DNA from: an uncultured Collinsella sp.
GTDB taxonomy: Bacteria > Actinomycetota > Coriobacteriia > Coriobacteriales > Coriobacteriaceae
Assembly: GCA_959602645.1 (NCBI GenBank)
Contig: CAUGTZ010000007.1
Span: forward strand, 1-64,000
Direction of reading: 5' to 3'
DNA: 64,000 nucleotides
The notes under the pieces were generated by a model that saw only the letters and a list, made by a program, of their open reading frames with translations, was not told where the DNA came from and did not search any database. Positions 1 to 8,208 of the stretch are shown piece by piece. Positions within the stretch are counted from its first letter, which is position 1, and every line of letters begins with the position of its first letter. The translations under genes were made by a program, and so were the position numbers.

Positions 1-25
1 GTTTGTCGCGAGTTCCGCACGCAAA

Positions 26-48
26 GAAGGCCACTTAATGTGGCCTTC
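26..48 (+). terminator. Stem-loop at the left edge, possible terminator
   Basis: A perfect 9-bp stem (26-34 with 40-48) and a 5-nt loop, followed by GTCTTGC rather than a clean T-run. It probably ends whatever gene lies left of the window. It may also stop the minus-strand peptidase transcript, which ends at 116. Confidence 0.4.
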
Positions 49-115
49 GTCTTGCATAGGACTGTAGAGCAACAAACGTAACGCCCGCCCGTCTCCGACC
101 GACGGTCGAGTGAGA

Positions 116-1117
116 TTACTTTGCGGCGCCGGGTATGCCGTGGGAGGTTTTGGCGTTTTTGGCTCCGTTTACGATGGCGGTCTGTAGGGCCCTTACGGCG
201 AGCATGCCCAGCAGGTCTAGGGGAACGGCGGCGCTTGCCTGGGCGCCCAGTTTGCCGCTGGCGAGGGTGTAGATGGTGTCGCCGTCGTTGGTGGTGTGCG
301 TGGGACGGATGGCGTGTGCGTAGGCGTCTGCGGCCATTTGGGAGACCTTGGTGGCCTGGGCCTTAGTGAGCTCCATGTTGGTGACGATGCAGCTGATGGT
401 GGTGTTGGTGCGATCGAGCGGCATCTGCATGGATCCGGCGGCGGCGAAGGCTGCGAGTTCCATGTCGACGATCTGGTCGCTATCGGCTGCGGCACGCATA
501 CCGGCGACCCACTCGCCGGTGAAGGGGTCGACAACGTTGCCGCAGGCGTTGACCGAGACCACGGCGCCCACCTTGACGGGGCCGAGTGCCACGGCGGCGG
601 CTCCAAGGCCAGCCTTCATGCAGGTGGCAGGGCCCATGAGCTTACCTACGGTGGCACCGGTGCCGGCGCCCACATTGCCTTGCTCGAGCGTGGTGGGGGT
701 GTTGTCGAGTGCCTCGCGCACGGCGGCGATGCCGGCCTCTATGTCGGGGCGTACGGTGGGGTCGCCAAAGGCAAGGTCGAAGATACAGCTGGAGCACACG
801 ATGGGCACCTGCGTGGGGCCGACGGGAAGGCCGATGCCGCGGCTCTCGAGTTCGCGAGCGACGCCGCTTGCAGCCTCGAGGCCAAAGGCCGATCCGCCCG
901 AAAGGCAGACGGCGTGAACCTTGTCGACGGTGTTCTCGGGTCGCAGCAGGTCGGTTTCGCGCGATGCTGGAGCACCGCCGCGAACGTCAACGCCGCCGGT
1001 GGCACCCTCGGGCGCCACGATTACGGTGCAGCCGGTGCCAGCCTCCTCGTCCGTATAGTTGCCAAAGCAAAAGCCATCGACATTGCAAACATCGATGGCT
1101 TCGAGCAGTGTGTCCAT
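116..1117 (-). CDS. P1 family (DmpA/BapA-type) self-processing peptidase
   Basis: Predicted N-terminal-nucleophile hydrolase of the Peptidase_S58 family. Members cleave themselves into two chains and then act as aminopeptidases, D-esterases or beta-peptidases. The protein has 333 residues. A Gly-rich stretch GNVGAGTGATVG lies at about 147-158, and the likely processing point is the NTT-I segment at 238-241, where Thr stands in for the nucleophilic Ser of DmpA. This ATG is preceded by AGGAGA at good spacing; the frame stays open 95 codons further upstream into maf but has no comparable site there. It is the last gene of a minus-strand group, 100 nt after maf. No signal peptide is visible, so it is probably cytoplasmic. 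The substrate cannot be predicted. Confidence 0.85.
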   Translation of the reverse strand: MDTLLEAIDVCNVDGFCFGNYTDEEAGTGCTVIVAPEGATGGVDVRGGAPASRETDLLRPENTVDKVHAVCLSGGSAFGLEAASGVARELESRGIGLPVGPTQVPIVCSSCIFDLAFGDPTVRPDIEAGIAAVREALDNTPTTLEQGNVGAGTGATVGKLMGPATCMKAGLGAAAVALGPVKVGAVVSVNACGNVVDPFTGEWVAGMRAAADSDQIVDMELAAFAAAGSMQMPLDRTNTTISCIVTNMELTKAQATKVSQMAADAYAHAIRPTHTTNDGDTIYTLASGKLGAQASAAVPLDLLGMLAVRALQTAIVNGAKNAKTSHGIPGAAK

Positions 1118-1217
1118 GTTTTCTCCTATCGGTTTTCCGCCGGGCCTTATGCCCGGTCGGGATCCGTACGATACGGCAAAATTGTAGGCGCTGGGGGATA
1201 CCCAGCGCCAGATGCAA

Positions 1218-1799
1218 TTACGAGAGTTTTTGAATCGCGCGTGCGACGCGAGCGATGGGCAAGCCCACCACGTTGTAGAAGTCACCCGAAATATCGTGCA
1301 CAAGCATGCGGCCGCCTGTGCCTTGGATGCCGTAGGCCCCGGCCTTGTCCATGGGTTCGCCGGAGGCAACATAGCGCTCGATCTGCTCTTCGGTAAGCTC
1401 ATAGAACGTCACGTCGGTCACATCGACAAACGACAGGCTCTCGGCGGCATGCGGAGCTGTAGCGTCGCCGGCTTTAACGATGCAGACGCCGGTTGCGACC
1501 TGGTGCGTGCGGCCCGAAAGCTCGCGGAGCATGGTGCGTGCCTCGTCCCCGTCTGCCGGCTTGCCCAAAATATGGCCGTCAAAGGTGACAATAGTATCGG
1601 CCGCGACGGTCAGTTCGTTGGGCTCGGCATGCTCGGCGGCAACGGCGGCGGCTTTGGCGCGTGCTAAGCGTTCAACGAGCGTAAGCGGGACCTCGCCATC
1701 AAAAGGCGTTTCGTCGATATCTGCGGGAATCACGCGAATGTTATAGCCTGCCTCGCGCATCAACTCGATGCGGCGCGGTGATTGCGAAGCCAAAATCAT
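1218..1799 (-). CDS. maf: Maf-like nucleoside triphosphate pyrophosphatase
   Basis: House-cleaning enzyme that hydrolyses non-canonical or excess nucleotides (dTTP/UTP or modified pyrimidine triphosphates in the YhdE branch) to the monophosphate and pyrophosphate. The 193-residue length is normal. The N-terminus shows the family signature LASQSPRR (3-10), followed by the conserved SGRTHQVATGV segment near the middle and DKAGAYGIQG in the C-terminal half. The ATG overlaps the stop of the upstream DJ-1 gene in an ATGA arrangement, so the two are cotranslated. In many bacteria maf lies near division genes; here it is about 18 kb from the dcw cluster. Confidence 0.92.
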   Translation of the reverse strand: MILASQSPRRIELMREAGYNIRVIPADIDETPFDGEVPLTLVERLARAKAAAVAAEHAEPNELTVAADTIVTFDGHILGKPADGDEARTMLRELSGRTHQVATGVCIVKAGDATAPHAAESLSFVDVTDVTFYELTEEQIERYVASGEPMDKAGAYGIQGTGGRMLVHDISGDFYNVVGLPIARVARAIQKLS

Positions 1800-2338
1800 A
1801 GCTGAATGCCCTCGGCGACCTTCTCGACGGCCTTGTCGCCGGCGAGCGTGCGCAGCAGCTCAAGCGCAAAGGGGAGCGACTGGGCCATGCCGCTGGCGGT
1901 GATGATGTTGCCGTCTTGCGTAACCTTTTCGCCGGTATAGGCGCCTTCGGGGAAGCTTTTCTCAAAGCCAGGGAAGCACGTGGCGTGGCGCCCCTCGAGC
2001 AGGTCGAGCTCGCCCAGGATAAACGGGGCAGCGCAGATGGCGGCGACGTGCTTGGTCGCGGCGAACTCGCAGACCACGTCGCAGACGCGCTGATCGGCGC
2101 GCAGGTTGGTGGCACCGGGCAGGCCGCCGGGCAGCACGACGCAGTCGTACTCGTCAAAGTTGATCTCATCAAAGAGCGCATCGCAGGTCACAGGGATCTG
2201 CAGCGAGCTTACGACCTCACGCGTGGGCATGATCGAGACGAGCGTGGCACGCACGCCGCCGCGACGCATGACATCGACCATGGTCAAGCATTCAATAGTT
2301 TCAAAGCCATCGGCGGCGAGAACGGCAACGCTGGGCAT
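1796..2338 (-). CDS. DJ-1/PfpI family protein
   Basis: Class I glutamine amidotransferase-like fold of the DJ-1/PfpI/YajL group, whose members act as deglycases, chaperone-like stress proteins or redox sensors. From the chosen start the protein has 180 residues and opens with PSVAVLAADGFETIE, the standard first strand with its conserved Glu. The nucleophile elbow is AICAAPFIL with the reactive Cys, and LPGGLPGA is the usual Gly-rich loop. The start at 2338 has AAAGGA about 8 nt upstream; an in-frame ATG lies 24 nt earlier. It is translationally coupled to maf. The substrate is unknown. Confidence 0.88.
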   Translation of the reverse strand: MPSVAVLAADGFETIECLTMVDVMRRGGVRATLVSIMPTREVVSSLQIPVTCDALFDEINFDEYDCVVLPGGLPGATNLRADQRVCDVVCEFAATKHVAAICAAPFILGELDLLEGRHATCFPGFEKSFPEGAYTGEKVTQDGNIITASGMAQSLPFALELLRTLAGDKAVEKVAEGIQL

Positions 2339-2444
2339 GAGGGTTCCTTTCATAGGCGGCATACAATTAGCCGTCTTATACCCCGAAGACCTCCGCTTGC
2401 CACGCTCGATTTCCCAATGATTTTTCTGAGCAATGATTAAGTGA

Positions 2445-3758
2445 CTAGTTGCGCCTAAGGTGGACGACGGTCTCGCAGTGGAAGGTTTGTGGGAACAGGT
2501 CGACTGGCGTGATCTTTACGGGGGAGAAGGTGCCTTCTTCGACAAAGCGTTTGAGATCGCGCGCCAGGGTGGCCGGGTCGCAGCTCACGTAGGCGACATC
2601 GCGAGCACTCGTGCTGGCGATAAGGTCGATCGCCTCGGGGGCGAGGCCTGCGCGCGGCGGGTCGACCACCAAGACGTCGGCATCCTGGTCGGGGAACTCG
2701 CGCACCGCGTCTCCGCCAATGACGTCGACGTTATCGAGCTTGTTGATCTCCAAGTTGCGGCGTAGATCGCGCACGGCGGGGCCGTAGGCCTCGACGGCGG
2801 CGACAAAGTCGCAGCGGCGGGCGAGCGGCAGGGTAAAGGTGCCGGCACCGCAGTACAGGTCCACGGCAAGCTCGTCTTCCTGCGGGTCGAGCGCTTCCAT
2901 GACAAGCTCGATCAAAATCTCGGCGCCCTTGGTGTTGACCTGGAAAAAAGACGGGGCAGACAAGCGCATCTGACCCTCGGCGATATTCTCGGTCCATGAG
3001 CCCTCTCCGGCGAGCATTTCGACCTTGGAGACACGGCGGGCCTTCTTTTCGCCCTTGCTCATCACGCGCACGATGCTCGTGGGATGAGCGGCGTCCGCCA
3101 GCACGCGGGAGACCTGCGAGCGCGGAAAAGAGCCTGTGGGCGTCCAGAGTGCGACCTCGAGTGCCTTGGTACGGCGCGATGCACGAATGCCCACGCGTTC
3201 GAGTCCCAAGTCATGGCTGCCGCTTAGATAGTTGAGTGCGCCGACGACCGATTTGAGCGCCTTCGGGAAGCGCTTATCGAACAGCGGGCACGCATCGACG
3301 GTCACGATTTTGCTGGGGTCGACACCGTGCATGCCAAGGCGCACGCGACCGTTGACGACGGTCGGTTCGAGCTCGATTTTATTGCGGTAGCCCCAGTCGT
3401 CCTTGGTGTGGCAGATGGGCTGTACCAACTCATCGACCTGCTCAGGAGCGAACTTGCCGATGCGCTCGAGCGTGGAGCGCAGGTTTTGCTCCTTGGCGGC
3501 GAGCTGTGCCGTGCGTGAGAGATTGCCCCACGAACAACCGCCGCAGATGCCAACGAAGGGGCAGGGGGGCTGAATGCGATCGGGGCTCGGCTCCAGAATC
3601 TCGGTCGTGCGGGCGCGCATGAACGACTTGCCGTCCTGTACGACCTCGGCCTCGACGGTGTCGCCTGCCACGGCGCCCTGCACAAAGACGGCCTTGCCGT
3701 TGTCGGCGTGCGCCAGCCCGTCGGTGCCGTAGGTCATCGATTCTATAGTGAGCTTCAT
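2445..3758 (-). CDS. 23S rRNA (uracil-5-)-methyltransferase, TrmA/RlmD family
   Basis: SAM-dependent enzyme that makes 5-methyluridine in 23S rRNA (RlmD/RlmCD-like). An N-terminal TRAM domain is followed by an iron-sulfur cluster motif CPFVGICGGC (C-x5-C-x2-C), with a fourth Cys in VDACPLF, and a C-terminal Rossmann methyltransferase domain. That domain shows LYCGAGTFTLPLA for SAM binding, VDPPRAGL, and the nucleophilic Cys in YVSCDPATLARDL. The length is 437 residues from this start. The start is uncertain: AGGGAT sits very close to this ATG, while ATG codons at 3773 and 3794 extend the frame but lack a good ribosome site. The Fe-S motif favours the RlmD/RlmCD side over TrmA. Confidence 0.88.
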   Translation of the reverse strand: MKLTIESMTYGTDGLAHADNGKAVFVQGAVAGDTVEAEVVQDGKSFMRARTTEILEPSPDRIQPPCPFVGICGGCSWGNLSRTAQLAAKEQNLRSTLERIGKFAPEQVDELVQPICHTKDDWGYRNKIELEPTVVNGRVRLGMHGVDPSKIVTVDACPLFDKRFPKALKSVVGALNYLSGSHDLGLERVGIRASRRTKALEVALWTPTGSFPRSQVSRVLADAAHPTSIVRVMSKGEKKARRVSKVEMLAGEGSWTENIAEGQMRLSAPSFFQVNTKGAEILIELVMEALDPQEDELAVDLYCGAGTFTLPLARRCDFVAAVEAYGPAVRDLRRNLEINKLDNVDVIGGDAVREFPDQDADVLVVDPPRAGLAPEAIDLIASTSARDVAYVSCDPATLARDLKRFVEEGTFSPVKITPVDLFPQTFHCETVVHLRRN

Positions 3759-3806
3759 ATCCCTGCCTGTCATTCGTGTTGTTGCTCGCACCATGGTAGC
3801 AGGGAA

Positions 3807-3848
3807 AAGCGCCCCGCATCCGAGGCTTTCCTCAAATGCGGGGCGCTT
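3807..3848 (-). terminator. Intrinsic terminator of ppk1
   Basis: A 13-bp perfect stem (3807-3819 with 3836-3848) and 16-nt loop lies just past the ppk1 stop. Read on the minus strand it is followed by TTTT. It separates ppk1 from the downstream methyltransferase gene. Confidence 0.8.
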
Positions 3849-3871
3849 CTACAAACTGCTTCTACAAACGA

Positions 3872-6280
3872 CTATTTCGTCTTGCCGGTAATGAGCGTCT
3901 TAAGACCCAGGCCGATCAGGCCCAGGCCCATGCGCACACGACCGGGGCGATGGCGCTCGATGGCCTTGGTCTTGCCGGCGGGCTTATCGCGACGGGCGCT
4001 CGTCTCGGGTGCGGGCTTGGTGACCTGCGGCTCGGGCTGAGGTACAGGTGCGGGCTCGGGCTCAATGACGGTCGCCTGGACCTTTTGGACCTTGGGTGTG
4101 GCCGGCTGCGGCTCAGGAGTAGGGGCGGGTTTTGCCTCAATGACGGGCTCGGGCGCGGCCTCGGCGTTGCGATAGGCACGCTCCAGCAGGGCTTCCTGCG
4201 AGTTGAAGGGTTTCTCACCCTCTGCACGCTCCACGGGGACCCAAGTGCCGTCGCTCGTGAGGCTGCGGGCCTTCACGTTGTCGCGCAGCTGCATGCCCAT
4301 GTACTCGTGCACCAGGGCGCGGCAGGTGGGGTCGAGCACGGGGAAGGCGATCTCCACGCGGTGCTCGGTGTTGCGTGTCATCATGTCGGCCGAGCTCAGA
4401 TAGATCATGTCCGAGTCCACGCCAAAGGCGTAAACGCGCGCATGCTCCAAAAAGCGTCCGACGATAGAACGGACATGCACGTTCTCGGTCTTGCCAGGAA
4501 CGCCCGGCTTGAGGCACGAGATGCCGCGGATGATCATGTCCACGCGGACTCCTGCGCACGATGCCTCGGCGATCTTGTCGATGACCTCGCGGTCGGTGAG
4601 CGAGTTGAGTTTAAAGAACACGCGGGCGGGCTCGCCGGCGAGGGCGCGCTGGATCTCGCGGTCAAGCCCGCGCATGATGAGCGGTTTCAGTCCGACGGGC
4701 GCCACACCCAGGAAGCGGTAATCGCCGCGCAGGTTGCCCAGCGACAGGTTGCGGAAGAACAGGTTGGCGTCCTCGCCGATGCCGGGGTGAGCGGTCATGA
4801 GCATAAAGTCGCTGTAGAGTTTGGCCGTCTTCTCGTTAAAGTTGCCGGTGCCCAGCAGCGTCAGGCGCGTTAGCGCCATGCCCTCGCGATAGGTGAGCTG
4901 GCAGATCTTGGAGTGGCACTTAAAGCCCTCGGAGCCGTAGATGACGGTGCAGCCGGCCTCTTCCAGGCGCTCGGCCCACTCGATGTTGTTCTGCTCGTCA
5001 AAGCGCGCGCGGAGCTCCATGAGCACCGTGACCTCTTTGCCGTTCTCGGCGGCATCGATCAGCGACTCGCACAGGCGGCTCTGCTTGGCCACGCGGTAGA
5101 GCGTGATGCGCAGCGAGATGCACTCGGGGTCGTAGGCGGCCTCGTGCACCAGGTCCAAGAAGGGGTTCATGGCCTCATAGGGATAAAAGAGCAGCTTGTC
5201 GTGCTGAAGTACCTGCTCGCGGATGGAGCGGGTCATATCGATGGTGGGGTTGGGCTGCGGCTTAAACGGCGTAAAGAGCAGCTCGTTGCGCAGGTGCTCG
5301 GGAATCTTGCCCTCAATGCCAAAGACGTAGCCTAGGTCGAGCGGGATATCGCAGGTAAAGACAGAGCGGCGCGAAAGCTCGAGCGCCTTGCGGATGGTCT
5401 TGAGCGTCGTCTTCTCGAGCGACCCCGAGACCGCGAGCACCACCGGCTGCAGACGCAGGCGCTTCTTGAGGATGCGCTTCATGTGCTGACGGTAATCCTC
5501 TTCCTCCTCGACGCCCTCGCCGTCCGGGTCGATGTCGGCGTTGCGGGTGACGCGGATGAGCGCGCGGTCGAGCGGCTTATAGGAGCCAAAGCAGCTGTCC
5601 AGGCAGGCGAGGATGACGTCCTCGAGCAAGATGTAGGAGTAGGTGCCGGTGGGCGAGGGGATCTCGACCACGCGGTTCATCGAGGTGGGAATCTCGATAA
5701 GGCCCAGCAGACTCTCCTCGTCGGTGACGCCGTCCAGGCCGCAGGCCAGGTAGAGTGCGCCGTTGCGCAGGTTGGGGAAGGGGTGGCGCGGGTCAATCAC
5801 CAGCGGTGAGATGACCGGCGACACGTAGGCCTGGAAGTAACGGGTTACAAAGGTGCGCTCCTCGGGCGTAAGCGAATCGATGCAGGCGCGGTGAACGCCT
5901 AGGATGTCGAGCTTGCCCTCGATGCTCTTAAAGATGGACTCCCATCGGGTAAGGAGCCCGGGCATTTCGGTCATGATAGCATCGACCTGTTCGGAGGCGG
6001 TCATATTGCTCTTGTTGTCGACAGGCTGTTTTTTGAGCTCCGCCAGATCGGACAGGCCGCCCACGCGTACCATGAGAAACTCGTCGAGGTTAGACTCGAA
6101 AATCGACACGAACTTTAGACGCTCGAACAGCGGAACGGTCTCGTCGAAGGCTTCGTCAAGCACACGGTTATCAAAGCGCAGCCAGCTGAGCTCTCGGTTC
6201 TGCGTGTACGAGAAGTCGCGCGGCGGTTTGCGCAGCTTTGCGGCGGCTTGCTTTTTTTCGATTTTGCTCGGCATATGCAT
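3872..6280 (-). CDS. ppk1: Polyphosphate kinase 1
   Basis: Reversibly transfers the gamma-phosphate of ATP onto polyphosphate through a phosphohistidine. About 802 residues, longer than the usual 690-720. The N-domain opens with NRELSWLRFDNRVLDEA. The catalytic half contains KCHSK, where the phosphorylated His sits, then LGTGNFNEKTAKLYSD, and the second conserved His region FLEHARVYAFG with SADMMTRN and RVEIAFPV. The last ~96 residues (about 707-802) are an added tail rich in Pro, Glu and Ala that ends in a basic stretch and a small hydrophobic segment. ATG codons at 6280 and 6274 are both possible starts (GGAC upstream); the frame extends to a GTG at 6319 without a ribosome site. Single-gene transcript with its own terminator. 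Confidence 0.95.
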   Translation of the reverse strand: MHMPSKIEKKQAAAKLRKPPRDFSYTQNRELSWLRFDNRVLDEAFDETVPLFERLKFVSIFESNLDEFLMVRVGGLSDLAELKKQPVDNKSNMTASEQVDAIMTEMPGLLTRWESIFKSIEGKLDILGVHRACIDSLTPEERTFVTRYFQAYVSPVISPLVIDPRHPFPNLRNGALYLACGLDGVTDEESLLGLIEIPTSMNRVVEIPSPTGTYSYILLEDVILACLDSCFGSYKPLDRALIRVTRNADIDPDGEGVEEEEDYRQHMKRILKKRLRLQPVVLAVSGSLEKTTLKTIRKALELSRRSVFTCDIPLDLGYVFGIEGKIPEHLRNELLFTPFKPQPNPTIDMTRSIREQVLQHDKLLFYPYEAMNPFLDLVHEAAYDPECISLRITLYRVAKQSRLCESLIDAAENGKEVTVLMELRARFDEQNNIEWAERLEEAGCTVIYGSEGFKCHSKICQLTYREGMALTRLTLLGTGNFNEKTAKLYSDFMLMTAHPGIGEDANLFFRNLSLGNLRGDYRFLGVAPVGLKPLIMRGLDREIQRALAGEPARVFFKLNSLTDREVIDKIAEASCAGVRVDMIIRGISCLKPGVPGKTENVHVRSIVGRFLEHARVYAFGVDSDMIYLSSADMMTRNTEHRVEIAFPVLDPTCRALVHEYMGMQLRDNVKARSLTSDGTWVPVERAEGEKPFNSQEALLERAYRNAEAAPEPVIEAKPAPTPEPQPATPKVQKVQATVIEPEPAPVPQPEPQVTKPAPETSARRDKPAGKTKAIERHRPGRVRMGLGLIGLGLKTLITGKTK

Positions 6281-6469
6281 CTGTCCGTTCAGTCCCCGCA
6301 GGGGACGGTTGCCTAACACTATTCACTATTGTCTCAATTTAGTCGACTTGTGGCACGGACGTATTGTGCGAACGCTATCTTAACCTACTTCTTACGCTGT
6401 CAAGCCATAGAGCTGACGCCCGTCGCGTTGCGAAAAACGGTCTAGATCCTCACTCAACTGCTGAGTATG

Positions 6470-6508
6470 TGTGAATAAGAATGATAGATAGCTGAATATC
6501 ATCGAATA
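6470..6508 (+). promoter_or_regulatory. Possible ArgR (ARG-box-like) sites upstream of arcA copy 1
   Basis: 6470-6487 reads TGTGAATAAGAATGATAG, close to the ArgR/AhrC consensus TNTGAATWWWWATTCANW. A weaker match, CTGAATATCATCGAAT, follows at 6492-6507. They lie about 250 bp upstream of the likely transcription start. This rests on similarity only; a regulator gene is not in the window. Confidence 0.3.
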
Positions 6509-6684
6509 CAGGCAGAAACACGAACAAGCGTCATTTATATACATAAAACCGTTGTAGATATGCAATTCTTAATCGAAAGATTGGAGTTGTAATTGCGAAT
6601 GATTTTTGAGAAAAAAGAGCGTTTACCTTAGAAAAGCTACTTTAGAACGCCGAAGTGCATTATGGGGGAATCATATTCGATATA

Positions 6685-6757
6685 CCGTTCATCGAACTTT
6701 GTTGACCGTTCGGGGGCGAGGTGGAATTGCGGTTGGAATTTGGATATAACTAGAGCT
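6685..6757 (+). promoter_or_regulatory. Promoter of arcA copy 1 with CCGTTC direct repeats
   Basis: Two direct repeats CCGTTC at 6685-6690 and 6706-6711 are exactly 21 bp apart. The -10 box TATAAC is at 6745-6750, 34 bp after the second repeat, and no good -35 is seen, which suggests activator dependence. The same elements at the same spacings stand before the second arcA gene at 9760-9825. Transcription should start near 6757. Confidence 0.55.
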
Positions 6758-6766
6758 GTCAGCAAG

Positions 6767-6811
6767 CAGCACCCGTTACGGAAGGGTGCTGAGAGATTCG
6801 GCCGAAAGGCC
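6767..6811 (+). promoter_or_regulatory. Two-hairpin 5' leader of arcA copy 1
   Basis: Hairpin 1 has an 8-bp stem (6767-6774 with 6784-6791) and hairpin 2 is GGCC-gaaa-GGCC (6800-6811). The leader of the second arcA gene also forms two consecutive hairpins at matching positions but with different bases. That points to RNA function such as mRNA stability, protein binding or translation control; no known riboswitch class is recognised. Confidence 0.5.
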
Positions 6812-8074
6812 CGAAAGAAAGGTAGGAGGCCATGACGAAAGGTCTGCACGTGCCTTCCGAGATCGGCAAGCTCAGGAAGGTCTGCCTGCACCGTCCCGGC
6901 GACGAGCTCCTCAACCTGCCGCCCGACGAGCTCGAGCGACTCCTGTTCGACGACGTCCCGTTCCTTGAGGTCGCGCAGCAGGAGCACGACACCTTCGCCC
7001 AGATCCTGAGGGACCAGGGCGTGGAGGTCCTCTACCTCGAGAACCTCGTCGCAGAGGTGTTCGACCAGGTCCCCGGCGCCCGCGCCGAGTTCACCGACCA
7101 GTACATCGCCGAGGCGGGCATCCGCGGCCAGCAGATGCCGCAGATCGTCCGCGAGAAGCTGGACTCCATCGAGGACAACCTCGAGTTCGTCAAGAAGACC
7201 ATGGCCGGCATGACCAAGGCCGAGATCGACATGCCCCTCACGGCGTCCACGACCCTCGACTCCCTGGTCAACTCCGAGTCCGAGTCCGACCTGATCATCG
7301 ACCCGATGCCCAACCTCTACTTCACCCGCGACCCGTTCGCGGTCGTCGGCGAGGGCGTCAACCTCAACCGCATGTACTCGGTCACCCGCAACCGCGAGAC
7401 CCTGTACGGCAAGTACGTCTTCAAGTACCACCCCGACTACAAGGACGTCTCCCTGTACTTCCGCCGCGACTGCCAGTTCCACACCGAGGGCGGCGACGTG
7501 CTGAACATCAACGAGAAGACCCTCGCCGTCGGCATCTCCCAGCGCACCCAGGCCGCCGCGATCGACGTCATGGCCCAGAACATCTTCTGGAACTCCGACT
7601 CCAAGGTCGAGCGCATCCTGGCCTTCGACATCCCCGTCTCGCGCGCCTTCATGCACCTCGACACGGTCTTCACCCAGATCGACGTCGATAAGTTCACGAT
7701 CCACCCCGCCATCATGGGCACCCTGCGCGTCTACGAGCTGACCGCCGGCAAGAACCCGGGCGACGTGAACATCCGCCTGATCGAGGACACCCTCGAGCAC
7801 GTCCTGGAGGACGCCACCGGCGTCGACCAGGTCAAGCTGATCCCCTGCGGCGGCGGCGACCCGATCGCGGCCTCCCGCGAGCAGTGGAACGACGGCTCCA
7901 ACACCCTGTGCGTCGAGCCCGGCAAGATCTGCGTCTACGCCCGCAACACCGTCACCAACGACGTGCTGTACAAGGAGGGCCTGGACCTTCTCGTCGTGCC
8001 CTCCGCCGAGCTCTCCCGCGGCCGTGGCGGCCCGCGCTGCATGAGCATGCCCTTCTGGCGCGAGGACCTCTAAG
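6808..8074 (+). repeat. Left copy of a ~1.27-kb duplicated block containing arcA
   Basis: By eye, 6808-8074 matches 9884-11150 base for base: both coding-strand translations and the antisense-frame translations agree throughout. Identity begins inside leader hairpin 2 and stops just past the stop codon, whereas the flanks have diverged. Confidence 0.85.
6832..8073 (+). CDS. arcA: Arginine deiminase, copy 1
   Basis: Converts L-arginine to citrulline and ammonia, the first step of the ADI pathway, in the cytoplasm. 413 residues, the family's usual length. Family motifs are present in order: LHRPGDEL near the N-terminus, YFTRDPFAVVG with the conserved Asp, FHTEGGDVLNI with the Glu-Gly-Gly-Asp core, MHLDTVFTQID with the catalytic His, and GGPRCMSMPF at the C-terminus with the nucleophilic Cys. 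The start has a near-ideal GGTAGGAGG site. Codons end almost only in C or G, a sign of very high expression. A stem-loop at 8137 separates it from the aminotransferase. The protein is identical to the second copy at 9908. Confidence 0.97.
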   Translation: MTKGLHVPSEIGKLRKVCLHRPGDELLNLPPDELERLLFDDVPFLEVAQQEHDTFAQILRDQGVEVLYLENLVAEVFDQVPGARAEFTDQYIAEAGIRGQQMPQIVREKLDSIEDNLEFVKKTMAGMTKAEIDMPLTASTTLDSLVNSESESDLIIDPMPNLYFTRDPFAVVGEGVNLNRMYSVTRNRETLYGKYVFKYHPDYKDVSLYFRRDCQFHTEGGDVLNINEKTLAVGISQRTQAAAIDVMAQNIFWNSDSKVERILAFDIPVSRAFMHLDTVFTQIDVDKFTIHPAIMGTLRVYELTAGKNPGDVNIRLIEDTLEHVLEDATGVDQVKLIPCGGGDPIAASREQWNDGSNTLCVEPGKICVYARNTVTNDVLYKEGLDLLVVPSAELSRGRGGPRCMSMPFWREDL

Positions 8075-8136
8075 GTTTTCAAAGACCCGTACAGGTCTTA
8101 CTACAAACATCTAGCTGCCATTAGATGTCTCCCATT

Positions 8137-8170
8137 GGGGCGGTGCGGATCTTTCGCACCGCCCCATTCA
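8137..8170 (+). terminator. Terminator after arcA copy 1
   Basis: An 11-bp perfect GC-rich stem (8137-8147 with 8155-8165) and 7-nt loop, followed by ATTCATGTTT. The T-run is imperfect, so some readthrough into the aminotransferase gene is plausible. Confidence 0.65.
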
Positions 8171-8208
8171 TGTTTAATGACGCTAAATGAAGATCAGATA
8201 AGGTGGCC

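Larger units (their letters stand above)
6320..6831 (+). promoter_or_regulatory. Intergenic control region of the first arcA gene
   Basis: This 512-bp AT-richer gap between divergent ppk1 and arcA holds no credible gene. It carries ARG-box-like sequences at 6470-6508, a promoter with two CCGTTC repeats at 6685-6750, a two-hairpin leader at 6767-6811 and a strong ribosome site GGTAGGAGG at 6821-6829. The stretch 6320-6465 would hold the ppk1 promoter; I see no clear boxes for it. Confidence 0.6.

Noticed and set aside
1..25. Possible 3' end of a tRNA at the left edge
   Set aside because: The T-arm consensus (GTTCGANTC) is not present and the 5' part is outside the window, so it cannot be supported.
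6637..8082. A 481-codon antisense frame across arcA copy 1 (and its twin at 9833-11203)
   Set aside because: It is a by-product of arcA codons ending in C or G. The translation is low-complexity Val/Asp/Gly/Leu and has no ribosome site; arcA itself is unmistakable.
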